From an uncultured Collinsella sp. (GTDB lineage Bacteria; Actinomycetota; Coriobacteriia; Coriobacteriales; Coriobacteriaceae): DNA of 5,408 nucleotides. Where the stretch lies: assembly GCA_902479205.1 (NCBI GenBank), contig CABSNX010000141.1, forward strand, positions 1 through 5,408, in the 5' to 3' direction. The stretch's first letter is position 1, and each line of letters begins with the position of its first letter. Below the pieces are notes generated by a model. That model did not search any database. It saw nothing but the letters and a program-made list of their open reading frames with translations, and was not told where the DNA came from. This document shows, one piece after another, positions 5,389 to 5,408 of the stretch. The position numbers and the translations under genes were made by a program.

Positions 5389-5408
5389 CTGTCTCTTATA
5401 CACATCTG
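5389..5408. other. Tn5/Nextera mosaic-end adapter (right end)
   Basis: The complete 19-bp mosaic end CTGTCTCTTATACACATCT occupies 5389-5407. The final G agrees with the next base of the Read 1-side Nextera adapter. Translated in the hyfB frame it gives the familiar contaminant peptide CLLYTS. The sequence is not genomic; one boundary base could be shared with the genome. Confidence 0.97.

Noticed and set aside
1..5408. Terminal inverted repeats of a transposon
   Set aside because: The two ends are inverted copies of each other, but they match the synthetic Tn5 mosaic end and one carries the next adapter base, so this is library adapter rather than a natural insertion sequence.

Overview
The window reads as about 5.4 kb of chromosome from a GC-rich anaerobe. 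The protein sequences resemble E. coli formate hydrogenlyase proteins. GC-ending codons, strong AGGAGG-type ribosome binding sites and the gene set suggest a gut Coriobacteriia member such as Collinsella. That placement is inference from general knowledge, not from a search. Both ends carry Tn5/Nextera mosaic-end adapter (1-12 and 5389-5408), so only about 13-5388 is genomic and the two outermost genes are cut by library construction.

Left part (13-685, minus strand): a two-gene toxin-antitoxin operon. A RelB/DinJ-type ribbon-helix-helix antitoxin overlaps by 8 bp a PIN-domain (VapC-like) toxin that is cut near its C-terminus by the adapter. Upstream of the antitoxin is a perfect 14-bp palindrome, flanked almost symmetrically by an 8-bp inverted repeat, which is a likely autoregulatory operator.

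Middle (686-1114): a 429-bp intergenic region between divergent operons. It is AT-rich on the left, with repeated TGCAATA words and a perfect 11-bp hairpin. On the right (about 986-1110) it becomes a GC-rich, highly structured leader. Its pairings include one that hides the Shine-Dalgarno of the next gene and a competing long-range helix, so it is a candidate cis-regulatory RNA.

Right part (1115-5388, plus strand): a formate hydrogenlyase gene set in the order hydN-like four-cluster ferredoxin, fdhF, hyfA, hyfB (partial). fdhF is one selenocysteine-containing gene: its in-frame TGA is codon 140, the position of Sec140 in E. coli FdhF, and a SECIS-like hairpin follows at once. It would easily be mis-annotated as two genes. 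A strong GC hairpin followed by a T-rich run lies between fdhF and hyfA.

Together the genes describe formate oxidation by the selenium/Mo(or W)-pterin enzyme FdhF, electron transfer through [4Fe-4S] relay proteins (HydN-like and HyfA), and delivery to a membrane-bound [NiFe] hydrogenase-4-type complex whose antiporter-like subunit HyfB begins at the right edge. The hydrogenase catalytic subunits are not in the window and are expected downstream.
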